A stretch of DNA of 17,873 nucleotides from FEN-1297 sp964498065. GTDB lineage: Bacteria; Bacteroidota; Ignavibacteria; Ignavibacteriales; Ignavibacteriaceae. The stretch's first letter is position 1. The number at the start of each line of letters is the position of its first letter. Under the pieces are notes generated by a model that was not told where the DNA came from, ran no database searches, and saw only the letters and a list, made by a program, of their open reading frames with translations. A program made the position numbers and the translations under genes. The stretch lies in the NCBI GenBank assembly GCA_964498065.1, contig CAZCFZ010000076.1:1-17873 (forward strand). The letters run 5' to 3'. This document shows positions 8,533 through 14,955 of this stretch, in pieces.

Positions 8533-9411
8533 ATGAAATATTTTTTAATAGTAATATACATTTTATTGTCGCTTTCGGAATTGAGTGCACAAAATTTAAG
8601 TCCGGCACAAATAAGACAAAAGATGGCTGAGATAAGAAGAACCACAAATTGGGATGACGAAGCAGAAGCAAAAAAAGCAAATGATAAAATAAAAGAACTT
8701 GCCAAACAATTAATGATGTCCGGTAAAAATAAAGACACAGCTACAAAAACCGATTCCATAAAATATGAACAGCAAAAAGAAGGAGTAGAGTATAAGACAA
8801 AACTTTGGGATCAAATGTGGGAATCGGCAAAGCAGGGAGAAAAAGCAGATATTGATTTAGCTAAGCCTCTAAGGGAAGAAATCGTTCAGGCCTATAAAGA
8901 TGATGAAGATCCTACTGTAAAAAATACCGACTTTCTGAATGAAATGACAATGCTGGTAATTGATATGTCTCAGCCGCATGTTCAAAAAATCATAGATCAA
9001 ATGGATAAATACAAATCCATTAAAACACTTATAATAACCGGCGGAAAAATTGGAGTACCTGTAAACTTAAATGATATTCTGAATAGAGCTTCCGGTTATC
9101 CGCTTGAAAATTTATATATAATTGATTTTAAAATTTATGTAACATCAATCCCTTCACAAATAGAGAAATTTAAAAAACTTAAGCTTCTTTCCGTAATTAA
9201 TAACCAAATTAAGAGTTTGCCTTCTTCCGCCGGCACTTTAACATCACTACAGACTTTGTATGTCGATATTAATCCCATTAAAAGCATATTACCGGAAATA
9301 CAGAACTTGAAAAATCTTGAAACTATAGGAATGGGAAAAACTAATATTTCAAAAACCGAGAAAGAAAGAATCAAAAAGCTATTACCAAATTGTAAAATTT
9401 TAGAACAATGA
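8533..9411 (+). CDS. Exported leucine-rich-repeat protein
   Basis: The 292-residue product has a signal peptide ending near L-S-A-Q (about residue 20). A charged helical segment follows (about 21-150), then a C-terminal leucine-rich-repeat domain (about 155-285) with degenerate repeats such as LKLLSVINNQIKSLPSS and LQTLYVDINPIKSI, of the plant/bacterial L-x-x-L-x-x-x-x-N-x-I type. LRR surfaces usually bind proteins, so a periplasmic or surface binding partner is the likely role. It lies 20 bases after the preceding gene, and its last codons overlap the next gene in an ATGA junction, so it is tightly coupled within the exported-protein cassette. No clear Shine-Dalgarno precedes the ATG, which suggests reinitiation from the upstream gene. 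The partner is unknown. Confidence 0.88.
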   Translation: MKYFLIVIYILLSLSELSAQNLSPAQIRQKMAEIRRTTNWDDEAEAKKANDKIKELAKQLMMSGKNKDTATKTDSIKYEQQKEGVEYKTKLWDQMWESAKQGEKADIDLAKPLREEIVQAYKDDEDPTVKNTDFLNEMTMLVIDMSQPHVQKIIDQMDKYKSIKTLIITGGKIGVPVNLNDILNRASGYPLENLYIIDFKIYVTSIPSQIEKFKKLKLLSVINNQIKSLPSSAGTLTSLQTLYVDINPIKSILPEIQNLKNLETIGMGKTNISKTEKERIKKLLPNCKILEQ

Positions 9412-10553
9412 AAAAACAAATACTTATAATTATTCTATTGCTAATAGCAGTTATTAAAATCCCGGCGGAAGTTAAACCGAATTTTTTTATTGTTATGAAA
9501 AGCTCCGATGATACGGACGGATTAAGAGCTAAGGCAATATTGTTCGCGTTAGAAGCCGGTATAACACAGAGACTAAGAAAAGATTATACTTGTGCCGAAT
9601 ATTTAACAAGCGAAAGCGTAGCGAACTCGCTAAAATTGGAAAGAACACGTGAACTGCTCGGCTCAGGTGATCCAAATATATTACAAAAAATTGGGGAAGC
9701 TCTCGGCTGCGATTACTTAATCGTACTTGAAGCAAAAATTTGGAAAGGCAGTACTTCAATTTCCGCTTTTTGCTTGGATAATAGAAAAGTACAAGCGCTG
9801 TCCCGCGCTTTTGGAACTGCACCTTACGGCGATGCTGCAATTGATGCAGTAGGAAAAGTCACCAATCAGCTTTTTAACGGATTGAAAACTATTGAGATAT
9901 GTCCGTTTAAAGGTACTATTGATATAACGATAATTTCAGAAAAAGATACAACTGAAGTTGAAACTTATGATGTGTACTGTAATAACTCCGATCAAACTTA
10001 TCGCAAAGAAGAATATACAAACATACACACGGCGAGTACCTGGAATCTTGAAAAGAAAAACCTTCATTGGACAGACGGTGATATGAGTTTTCACGAAGAA
10101 GAATATTATACTCTTACCGAAGAAAACGGATGTTACAAATGCAAGTCAGGAAGAGAAGGCGGCAGAACTTTAAAAATTAAAAGATCATATACGGTTGATG
10201 GAAGGGGTGTTTCTCACGAAAGCGTAAGGAACGGGAAAAAACAGCTCGATACACGCAGTGAATTAATATTTTATGAAGACAGCACATATTCTCTCCATGT
10301 TCAAGGTACTTCAAAACCATCAAATGCCAATGAAAAAAATGTGATTAGTGCGGAAGGAACCTGTGATAATATCTCACCTCAAAATAAAACAATAAAAAAA
10401 GAAGTTGCGGTTCCTTTAAACCTAATCTTAGGACCTTTTAAAGGATGTGCATTAAATAAAATATTAAAGCATAAAAATACGATTAAGACAGTTGATCCCG
10501 ATACACATGAAAAAGAAACAATCTCTTATGAATTTAATTTGGAAAAAGATTGA
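9408..10553 (+). CDS. Exported Cys-containing protein, possible TolB/CsgG-like N-terminal domain
   Basis: The 381-residue product has a signal peptide ending near I-P-A (about residue 20). Residues about 24-160 alternate strands and helices. The pattern AEYLTSESVANSL, then IGEALGCDYLIVLEAKIW, and later AIDAVGKVTNQLFNGLK resembles the alpha/beta fold of TolB N-terminal, CsgG or LpoB-type periplasmic domains; this is recognition by pattern only. The rest (about 165-381) is polar and beta-rich, with several Cys including CYKC, which may form disulfides. I recognise no family for it. The start codon overlaps the previous stop as ATGA, a sign of translational coupling with the LRR gene. The following gene starts 78 bases on. 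A structural or sensing role in the periplasm is plausible; no enzyme motif is seen. Confidence 0.85.
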   Translation: MKKQILIIILLLIAVIKIPAEVKPNFFIVMKSSDDTDGLRAKAILFALEAGITQRLRKDYTCAEYLTSESVANSLKLERTRELLGSGDPNILQKIGEALGCDYLIVLEAKIWKGSTSISAFCLDNRKVQALSRAFGTAPYGDAAIDAVGKVTNQLFNGLKTIEICPFKGTIDITIISEKDTTEVETYDVYCNNSDQTYRKEEYTNIHTASTWNLEKKNLHWTDGDMSFHEEEYYTLTEENGCYKCKSGREGGRTLKIKRSYTVDGRGVSHESVRNGKKQLDTRSELIFYEDSTYSLHVQGTSKPSNANEKNVISAEGTCDNISPQNKTIKKEVAVPLNLILGPFKGCALNKILKHKNTIKTVDPDTHEKETISYEFNLEKD

Positions 10554-10631
10554 TGATAAAGCCAATATGTATTGAAGAAATTAAAAATACCATAATGATT
10601 TTTACTTCATCTCATTTTTAAGGATAAAATT

Positions 10632-11642
10632 ATGAAAAAATTTTTATTCATATCATTTTTATTAATTGTTATATCAGTGAACTTTACATTTGCTCAAGAG
10701 TTCCTGGTAGATACGCCGGGCAAATGGGATTATTCATTTACCAAAGAAAAAAAAGGCGGTTATCGAAGCGAAGCGAATTATTCTATGACTGCTTCGGAAA
10801 CAAAAATATTTAGACAAAAGATAAATAATATCGTTGAGTTCCTTCATCAAAGCTCTGTTTTATCTAGTCCCAAAGGCTTCACTGCTTCGGTTAAAAGCTG
10901 TGTTTATTCGAATGTATATAAAATAAACTACGATCTCTCTAAATTAAATAAAGCACTCATACAATCTGAAATCGTAGTTAGGTTTTGCCCGATATTTAAA
11001 AACAAGGCGGGTAAAATAATTACTGAAAGTGATGAAGTGTCCCATTGTGATTTTATGCTGAATAATCCCTATACAACAACGTACACCTACCAGAACTATG
11101 AAGGAGACGGATATAACAAAGGAATAAACAGTGCCGCAAAAGAATTAAATGAATTATTTATTAAACCCGGGATAATAAGGGATTTTGGAAATGGAATAAC
11201 GGCATACAATGATGGAGTTGTTATTATAGCACAAACTAAAAAGCCATACTGGATTCCTGTTACTGTGGGAGAATTGTTCGATCTTCAAATAAAATTATGG
11301 GAGCAAATTTCAAAGAAAGAAGGAAACACTGCAGTTCTGGATGTAATTAAACAGGAGAAATCAAAATACACACCTGAAGAATTAAAGCTTCCCGCATATT
11401 CGGCAAACGACAAAATATCCAAGATAACCGATAAAAAAAATGATATGGCATATATGCGGTTTAATCCAGACTATTTTGATAAATCCCTGCCACGAACAGA
11501 TATTCAACTGATTACAATAAAAACAATTACAGATGTTTATCAGGGCGGTTGTACTGGTAAGAGTATTGACGTCGTAAGACATTGTGAATTTATAAGAAAA
11601 TTGGATTTGAAAAAATTAAAAGGATTCTTAGCAACGAAATAA
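10632..11642 (+). CDS. Exported protein of unknown function
   Basis: I do not recognise this 336-residue protein. It starts with a clear signal peptide ending F-T-F-A-Q (about residue 22). The mature part is mixed alpha/beta with no membrane segment. It has five Cys; two sit in similar local settings, SHCDFM near the middle and RHCEFI near the C-terminus. A segment KPYWIPVTVGELFDLQIKLW (about 204-223) is notable for its aromatic residues. An AAGGA ribosome site stands about 8 bases before the ATG. It is the fourth of seven same-strand exported-protein genes, with 78 bases before it and 68 bases before the next ATG, and no terminator in either gap. The context says periplasm or outer envelope; the role is unknown. 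Confidence 0.85.
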   Translation: MKKFLFISFLLIVISVNFTFAQEFLVDTPGKWDYSFTKEKKGGYRSEANYSMTASETKIFRQKINNIVEFLHQSSVLSSPKGFTASVKSCVYSNVYKINYDLSKLNKALIQSEIVVRFCPIFKNKAGKIITESDEVSHCDFMLNNPYTTTYTYQNYEGDGYNKGINSAAKELNELFIKPGIIRDFGNGITAYNDGVVIIAQTKKPYWIPVTVGELFDLQIKLWEQISKKEGNTAVLDVIKQEKSKYTPEELKLPAYSANDKISKITDKKNDMAYMRFNPDYFDKSLPRTDIQLITIKTITDVYQGGCTGKSIDVVRHCEFIRKLDLKKLKGFLATK

Positions 11643-11698
11643 TTTTTAAATATTTATAAAAAATCGGGAATAATGATTAAATAAAGTTATAACAAAAT

Positions 11699-11704
11699 GA
11701 GGTG
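11699..11704 (+). promoter_or_regulatory. Ribosome binding site deciding the ATG start at 11711
   Basis: GAGGTG lies 6 bases before ATG 11711. An in-frame GTG at 11702 overlaps this site and would add three residues ahead of the signal peptide, so the ATG is preferred. Confidence 0.7.
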
Positions 11705-11710
11705 TGCACA

Positions 11711-12556
11711 ATGAAACGATTAATTTTTACGTTCGTATTTTTGTTAGCAATAACATTTATAACTAAAGCGCAAACAGATGCAGAAGGATGCAAGGATCAT
11801 CCTCTCTTTACAAAGATCTCCAATTTTTATATTTCGGATTGTTCGGAAAATTACAACGAACTTGAATTTAGAATGAATTCGGAAAAGACCGAACCTAAAG
11901 AGGGAAACGTTACAACAATAACTTACTATTTTAATTCAAGTACAGGTCAAAAAGAATTAAGCCCCTTTCAAATTATAAAAAATTATGAAAATGCTGTTAA
12001 TAATAACGGCGGCGAAACAATTTATAAAAATCATGATTTTCAAAAAGCTTCGATTGAAGCAACTTTTCATCTTGTTTCCAAGGATAAAGAATACTGGGTC
12101 AAACTGTTTAACTTTGGCGGAACAGGCAACGCAATAGAACATTACACTCTTTATATCCTTGAGATGGAACCGATGAAGCAGGAAGTGCAGGCAAGTGAAA
12201 TGCTGAAGGCTTTGAATAAAGACGGGTTTATTGCTTTGTATATAAATTTTGAAACCGGCAAATCCGATATAAAACCTGACTCGCAGCCGATTGTCGATCA
12301 GATTGTAAAAATGCTAAAAGACAATGCCGATTTAAAAATCAGCGTTGAAGGACATACCGATAATGTAGGAAGCGACAAATCAAACCAAACGCTTTCAGAG
12401 GATAGAGCAAAGGCAGTAATGACTGCAATTATTGCTCAAGGAATTGATAAATCGCGCTTATCATTTAAAGGCTGGGGTGCTTCTAAACCGATAGCAGATA
12501 ACAGAACCGAAGACGGACGCGCAAAAAATAGAAGAGTTGAGATTGTTAAAATATAA
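11711..12556 (+). CDS. OmpA-domain envelope protein
   Basis: The 281-residue protein begins with a signal peptide ending K-A-Q (about residue 21). The N-terminal half (about 22-160) starts GCKDHPLF and resembles the region found in front of OmpA domains in DUF4892-type proteins; that name is a tentative recollection. The C-terminal OmpA/MotB domain (about 175-281) is clear: INFETGKSDIKPDS, GHTDNVG and DGRAKNRRVEI. Asp217 and Arg232 stand 15 residues apart, matching the pair that binds diaminopimelate in peptidoglycan in other OmpA domains, so cell-wall binding in the periplasm is well supported. There is no lipobox and no beta-barrel region, so it is either soluble or attached through partners. 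It probably gives the exported-protein cassette its link to peptidoglycan; that link is inference. Confidence 0.93.
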   Translation: MKRLIFTFVFLLAITFITKAQTDAEGCKDHPLFTKISNFYISDCSENYNELEFRMNSEKTEPKEGNVTTITYYFNSSTGQKELSPFQIIKNYENAVNNNGGETIYKNHDFQKASIEATFHLVSKDKEYWVKLFNFGGTGNAIEHYTLYILEMEPMKQEVQASEMLKALNKDGFIALYINFETGKSDIKPDSQPIVDQIVKMLKDNADLKISVEGHTDNVGSDKSNQTLSEDRAKAVMTAIIAQGIDKSRLSFKGWGASKPIADNRTEDGRAKNRRVEIVKI

Positions 12557-12600
12557 TTGTTAAAAACTTAATGACTGCTTCAGATTATTGTTTATCATTC

Positions 12601-12616
12601 TTAAACTCAAGTTTAA
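12601..12616. promoter_or_regulatory. 16-bp near-perfect palindrome upstream of the tandem lipoproteins
   Basis: TTAAACT and AGTTTAA flank a two-base centre, 36 bases before the ATG of the first lipoprotein gene, in a 95-base gap. It could be a dimeric repressor site or a weak hairpin. In AT-rich DNA it may also be chance. Confidence 0.22.
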
Positions 12617-12651
12617 TTAAGTAAATAATATTTAAAATAAAGAAGGTTAAA

Positions 12652-13179
12652 ATGAAAGCAAAAGTTTTATCGGTTTTAGTTTTTTTGATTTCTATTTTTA
12701 TTATTAACTGCGGCAAAAATGCCAAGGGAAATAAAACAATAAATAAGACAAATTCTGTTGTACAAAATAAAGCAACACAATCTCAGCAAAATATAAATTA
12801 CTTAACGACACAGGATGTTGAAAAAGTTTCGGGGATAAATAATATAATTTCTGTTCCCAAAGGATCTATTCCAGGCGCCGGAGGTGATCTTAACTATGCA
12901 ACAGAAGACAGCAATCTGATAGTAATGATACAGATTACTGATAAAAGTAATTATGAAAGTTATAAAAGCTATTACTTTAAATCTGAAATCAAATTTCTTG
13001 GAGATGAAGCAATGGAAGGAGCGACAATGAAGGGCGTTTCGGATAATATCTTTGTGTTTAAAAAAGGTGAAAAATGTGTTGCCTTAACTGTATTTATGGA
13101 TCAGAATGATTTTAAAAAAAATATGCTTTCACAGGATCAGGTCACTCAGCTGGCTAAAATAATTGATTCAAAAATATAA
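12652..13179 (+). CDS. Exported lipoprotein, tandem paralogue 1
   Basis: The 175-residue product begins with a lipoprotein signal whose modified Cys would be residue 20 (I-I-N-C-G-K; Asn at -1 is less usual). A polar, Asn/Gln-rich linker follows (about 21-48), then a globular domain of about 125 residues (NYLTTQDVEKVSG, GAGGDLNYAT, KFLGDEA, KCVALTVF, ending KIIDSKI). The domain is about 45% identical, by hand alignment, to the product of the next gene 31 bases downstream, so the two come from a tandem duplication. The family is not recognised. One Cys in the domain (EKCVAL) is conserved in the copy. An AAGG site precedes the ATG. Membrane anchoring in the periplasm or outer membrane is expected. 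Confidence 0.88.
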   Translation: MKAKVLSVLVFLISIFIINCGKNAKGNKTINKTNSVVQNKATQSQQNINYLTTQDVEKVSGINNIISVPKGSIPGAGGDLNYATEDSNLIVMIQITDKSNYESYKSYYFKSEIKFLGDEAMEGATMKGVSDNIFVFKKGEKCVALTVFMDQNDFKKNMLSQDQVTQLAKIIDSKI

Positions 13180-13210
13180 ATAAAGATTAACCATTTAGCG
13201 AGGAATTAAA

Positions 13211-13744
13211 ATGAATATTATAAAATCATTTATACTTTTAATATCGCTTTCAATATTTTTAATGGCTTGTGGTAAAGAGACTCCTAATGCAGAGCCTCAA
13301 AACAAGACCAAACATTCTTCTTTAAATACTGTTGCACAATATCATTCCAACAGCGATTATTTGACAATTGCTGATGTGGAAAAAGTCAGCGGGTTAAAGG
13401 GAATAAAGATTGTACCTTATAATGCAAGTAAAGGTGCAGGCGGTGATCTTAATTTTGCTACTTCCGACGATAAACTTGTTGTTATGGCAAATTTTCTCGG
13501 TTCAAGCTTTTATGCGGATTATAAAAAACAGCCGGGCTATTTTAAAGAAGAAATTAAAGGTTTAGGAGAGGAAGCTTTTGCTGGTCCTAAAAGCGGACCT
13601 GAGTATGTTCTTGTGTTTCTTAAAGGTACTCATTGCGTAACATTAAGTTCATTTTTTAATTTAGGCGGCGACAGCAATGCCCCGACTATGCTGACTATGG
13701 ATCAACTTAAAGAATTAGCCATAATTGTTGATTCCAGATTATAA
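13211..13744 (+). CDS. Exported lipoprotein, tandem paralogue 2
   Basis: The 177-residue product carries a canonical lipobox (L-M-A-C, Cys20, followed by G-K as in its neighbour). After a polar linker comes the same domain as in the preceding gene: DYLTIADVEKVSG, GAGGDLNFAT, GLGEEAF, HCVTL and ending IIVDSRL. Short insertions, such as an extra QPG before YFKEEIK, set the copies apart. The conserved DVEKVSG and GAGGDLN blocks mark the shared core. It is the last gene of the seven-gene exported set and is followed after about 70 bases by a strong terminator. The spacing to its paralogue is 31 bases, so co-expression is very likely. The function is unknown; possibilities include paired subunits of one complex or variants with different partners. 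Confidence 0.88.
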   Translation: MNIIKSFILLISLSIFLMACGKETPNAEPQNKTKHSSLNTVAQYHSNSDYLTIADVEKVSGLKGIKIVPYNASKGAGGDLNFATSDDKLVVMANFLGSSFYADYKKQPGYFKEEIKGLGEEAFAGPKSGPEYVLVFLKGTHCVTLSSFFNLGGDSNAPTMLTMDQLKELAIIVDSRL

Positions 13745-13797
13745 ATTCAGCATGATTAAACTAAGTTGCAAAATTAGTTAGTAATTTATTTTTTTGA

Positions 13798-13806
13798 GGG
13801 GGGGGG
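13798..13806 (+). repeat. Homopolymeric G9 tract after T7-GA
   Basis: Nine consecutive Gs, preceded by seven Ts and GA, stand out in AT-rich DNA. The tract lies 54 bases after the last lipoprotein gene and 9 bases before a terminator stem. It is prone to slippage and to sequencing error. No gene reads across it. Confidence 0.8.
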
Positions 13807-13814
13807 TAGATTAG

Positions 13815-13852
13815 AAAGAGACGGTATTATAGAATAATATCGTCTCTTTTTT
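13815..13852 (+). terminator. Intrinsic terminator closing the exported-protein cassette
   Basis: A 15-bp stem (13815-13829 with 13835-13849, one G-U pair, core AAGAGACG/CGTCTCTT) closes a 5-base loop (TAGAA) and runs into a T tract to 13852. It follows the last lipoprotein gene by 70 bases. Confidence 0.9.
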
Positions 13853-13952
13853 AATATCCAAAGAATAATAATTTTATTTTTATTACTTCTTTTATAAAAG
13901 ATATTTAACAATTTCTTCATAATTAATTTATCTTAATTTAATATGCGCAGCT

Positions 13953-13960
13953 TAATTTTG
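13953..13960 (+). promoter_or_regulatory. Candidate -7 box (TAATTTTG) for the 70-aa/phosphatase-like pair
   Basis: The octamer fits the Bacteroidota TAnnTTTG consensus and lies 57 bases before the ATG at 14018, after the terminator, where a new promoter is expected. No convincing -33 TTTG is seen. The rest of 13853-14017 holds no gene that I can support. Confidence 0.25.
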
Positions 13961-14017
13961 ATTCGAAAATAATTCTAAACAAAGCAACTAGAATTCAAAG
14001 AAGAAGGGATAACCAAA

Positions 14018-14230
14018 ATGAAAGTCGGAGACGTTGTTAAATATCACCTCCCTACTCCTGTAAAAAAAGGAAAAGATATGGTACTTGGTATAGTTTCTTT
14101 TTTTAGCGACACTGTAATAAGTATTGATTGTGTAGATATGACTAAGCTAAAAATTAGTAAACGTAATTTTAAAAGTATTGAACTAATTAATTCTGTTGAT
14201 GTAATTAAAAAAAAAGTAGTCGAGTTATAA
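14018..14230 (+). CDS. Small basic protein (70 aa), possible SH3-like barrel
   Basis: The 70-residue product opens with KVGDVVKYHLPTPVKKGKDM, then VLGIVSFFSDTVISIDC and a Lys-rich tail, and has no signal peptide or membrane segment. The pattern of short strands with a V-G-D-x-V-x-Y start resembles small SH3/KOW-like barrels, but I do not recognise a family. An AAGGG site stands about 10 bases before the ATG. The phosphatase-like gene follows 19 bases later, so the two are probably one transcript, and this is the first cytoplasmic product after the exported cassette. Nucleic-acid or protein binding is possible; this is inference. Confidence 0.72.
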   Translation: MKVGDVVKYHLPTPVKKGKDMVLGIVSFFSDTVISIDCVDMTKLKISKRNFKSIELINSVDVIKKKVVEL

Positions 14231-14236
14231 ATCTGA

Positions 14237-14243
14237 AAGGAAG
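14237..14243 (+). promoter_or_regulatory. Ribosome binding site supporting the TTG start at 14250
   Basis: AAGGAAG lies 6 bases before TTG 14250. The next in-frame ATG (residue 18) would remove the first beta strand and the whole phosphate-loop region, so the TTG is the likely start. Confidence 0.7.
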
Positions 14244-14249
14244 ATAATA

Positions 14250-14711
14250 TTGAGTATAAGGATTCTGATAATTGGAACGAGTAATTCATGCTGCAGCCAG
14301 ATGGCGGAAGGTTTTTTAAAATCGTTTGACCGTGATTTGGTGGTTTTCTCTGCAGGAATTTCTCCTTCATTATATGTCCAGCCTAATGCAGTAAAGGTAA
14401 TGAAAGAATTGAAAATTGATATTTCCGATAATTTCACAAAAGATGTAAATTTTTTCATCCATAAATCTTTTGATTATGTAATTTCCATTTGTAAAATTCC
14501 TGAAAATAGGTTCCCTGTATTTACCGGTAATATCGGCGAAAGAATTTATTTTGAATTTGAAGATTCTTCCCTCATTGAAGGTATGCCTTATGAAATTTAT
14601 GATAGGATTAAAGAATTAAGAGATGAAATAAAAACCGCTCTTTTTCAGTTCTATTCACAAAATATTTTTAATGTTGAAAAGAATATTTATAAAATAAAAT
14701 CACTTATATAA
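14250..14711 (+). CDS. Low-molecular-weight phosphatase/arsenate-reductase-fold protein with degenerate active site
   Basis: The 153-residue protein follows the LMW-PTP/ArsC fold closely: strand RILIIG, phosphate-loop region TSNSCCSQMAEGF, then VFSAGISPS, DYVISIC, FPVFTG and FEDSS, with a helical tail RIKELRDEIKTAL. The family motif is C-T-G-N-S-C-R-S-Q-M-A-E. Here the nucleophilic Cys is Gly9, the loop Gly is Ser11 and the phosphate-binding Arg is Cys15. The usual C-D after the DYV strand is C-K, the second redox Cys is absent and the D-P general-acid motif is D-S. So neither phosphatase nor arsenate-reductase chemistry is expected, although other Cys (14, 15 and the one after ISI) remain. 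The fold call is confident. Binding, regulatory or new thiol chemistry are the options. Its only partner is the 70-aa gene 19 bases upstream; no other ars gene is present. Starts at TTG. Confidence 0.85.
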   Translation: MSIRILIIGTSNSCCSQMAEGFLKSFDRDLVVFSAGISPSLYVQPNAVKVMKELKIDISDNFTKDVNFFIHKSFDYVISICKIPENRFPVFTGNIGERIYFEFEDSSLIEGMPYEIYDRIKELRDEIKTALFQFYSQNIFNVEKNIYKIKSLI

Positions 14712-14855
14712 TGTGCTGCAATTTATATAGGTATATAATTTCTTTTCATCGACTCAAAATTTTAGTTTATTATCTAGTTTTTCTAAAATCTATTTATAAT
14801 TCGATTAACTAATTGATGTTATATAATTTTAATTATTATATGCCTAATCTTTCTT

Positions 14856-14955
14856 NNNNNNNNNNNNNNNNNNNNNNNNNNNNNNNNNNNNNNNNNNNNN
14901 NNNNNNNNNNNNNNNNNNNNNNNNNNNNNNNNNNNNNNNNNNNNNNNNNNNNNNN
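14856..14955. other. Assembly gap, exactly 100 Ns
   Basis: Exactly one hundred Ns is a conventional placeholder for a gap of unknown size, so distances and reading frame across it are not reliable. The gap removes the 3' part of the minus-strand oxidase gene. Confidence 0.98.

Noticed and set aside
9529..9840. Minus-strand open frame of about 100 codons inside the possible TolB/CsgG-like gene
   Set aside because: Antisense shadow. The plus-strand gene has a signal peptide and coupled start, while this frame has neither a ribosome site nor a domain.
11702..11710. GTG start for the OmpA-domain protein
   Set aside because: The GTG overlaps the GAGGTG ribosome site that serves the ATG at 11711.
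14044..14458. Minus-strand open frames across the 70-aa and phosphatase-like genes
   Set aside because: Both are antisense to genes with good ribosome sites and, for the second, a clear protein family.
14250..14711. Functional arsenate reductase (arsC) or part of an ars operon
   Set aside because: The catalytic Cys and Arg are missing, the second redox Cys is absent, and no arsR, arsB or acr3 gene is present.
14821..14841. Perfect inverted repeat ATATAAT/ATTATAT as a terminator
   Set aside because: The 7-bp stem is A/T only with a 7-base loop, too weak to terminate, and such palindromes are common in this base composition.
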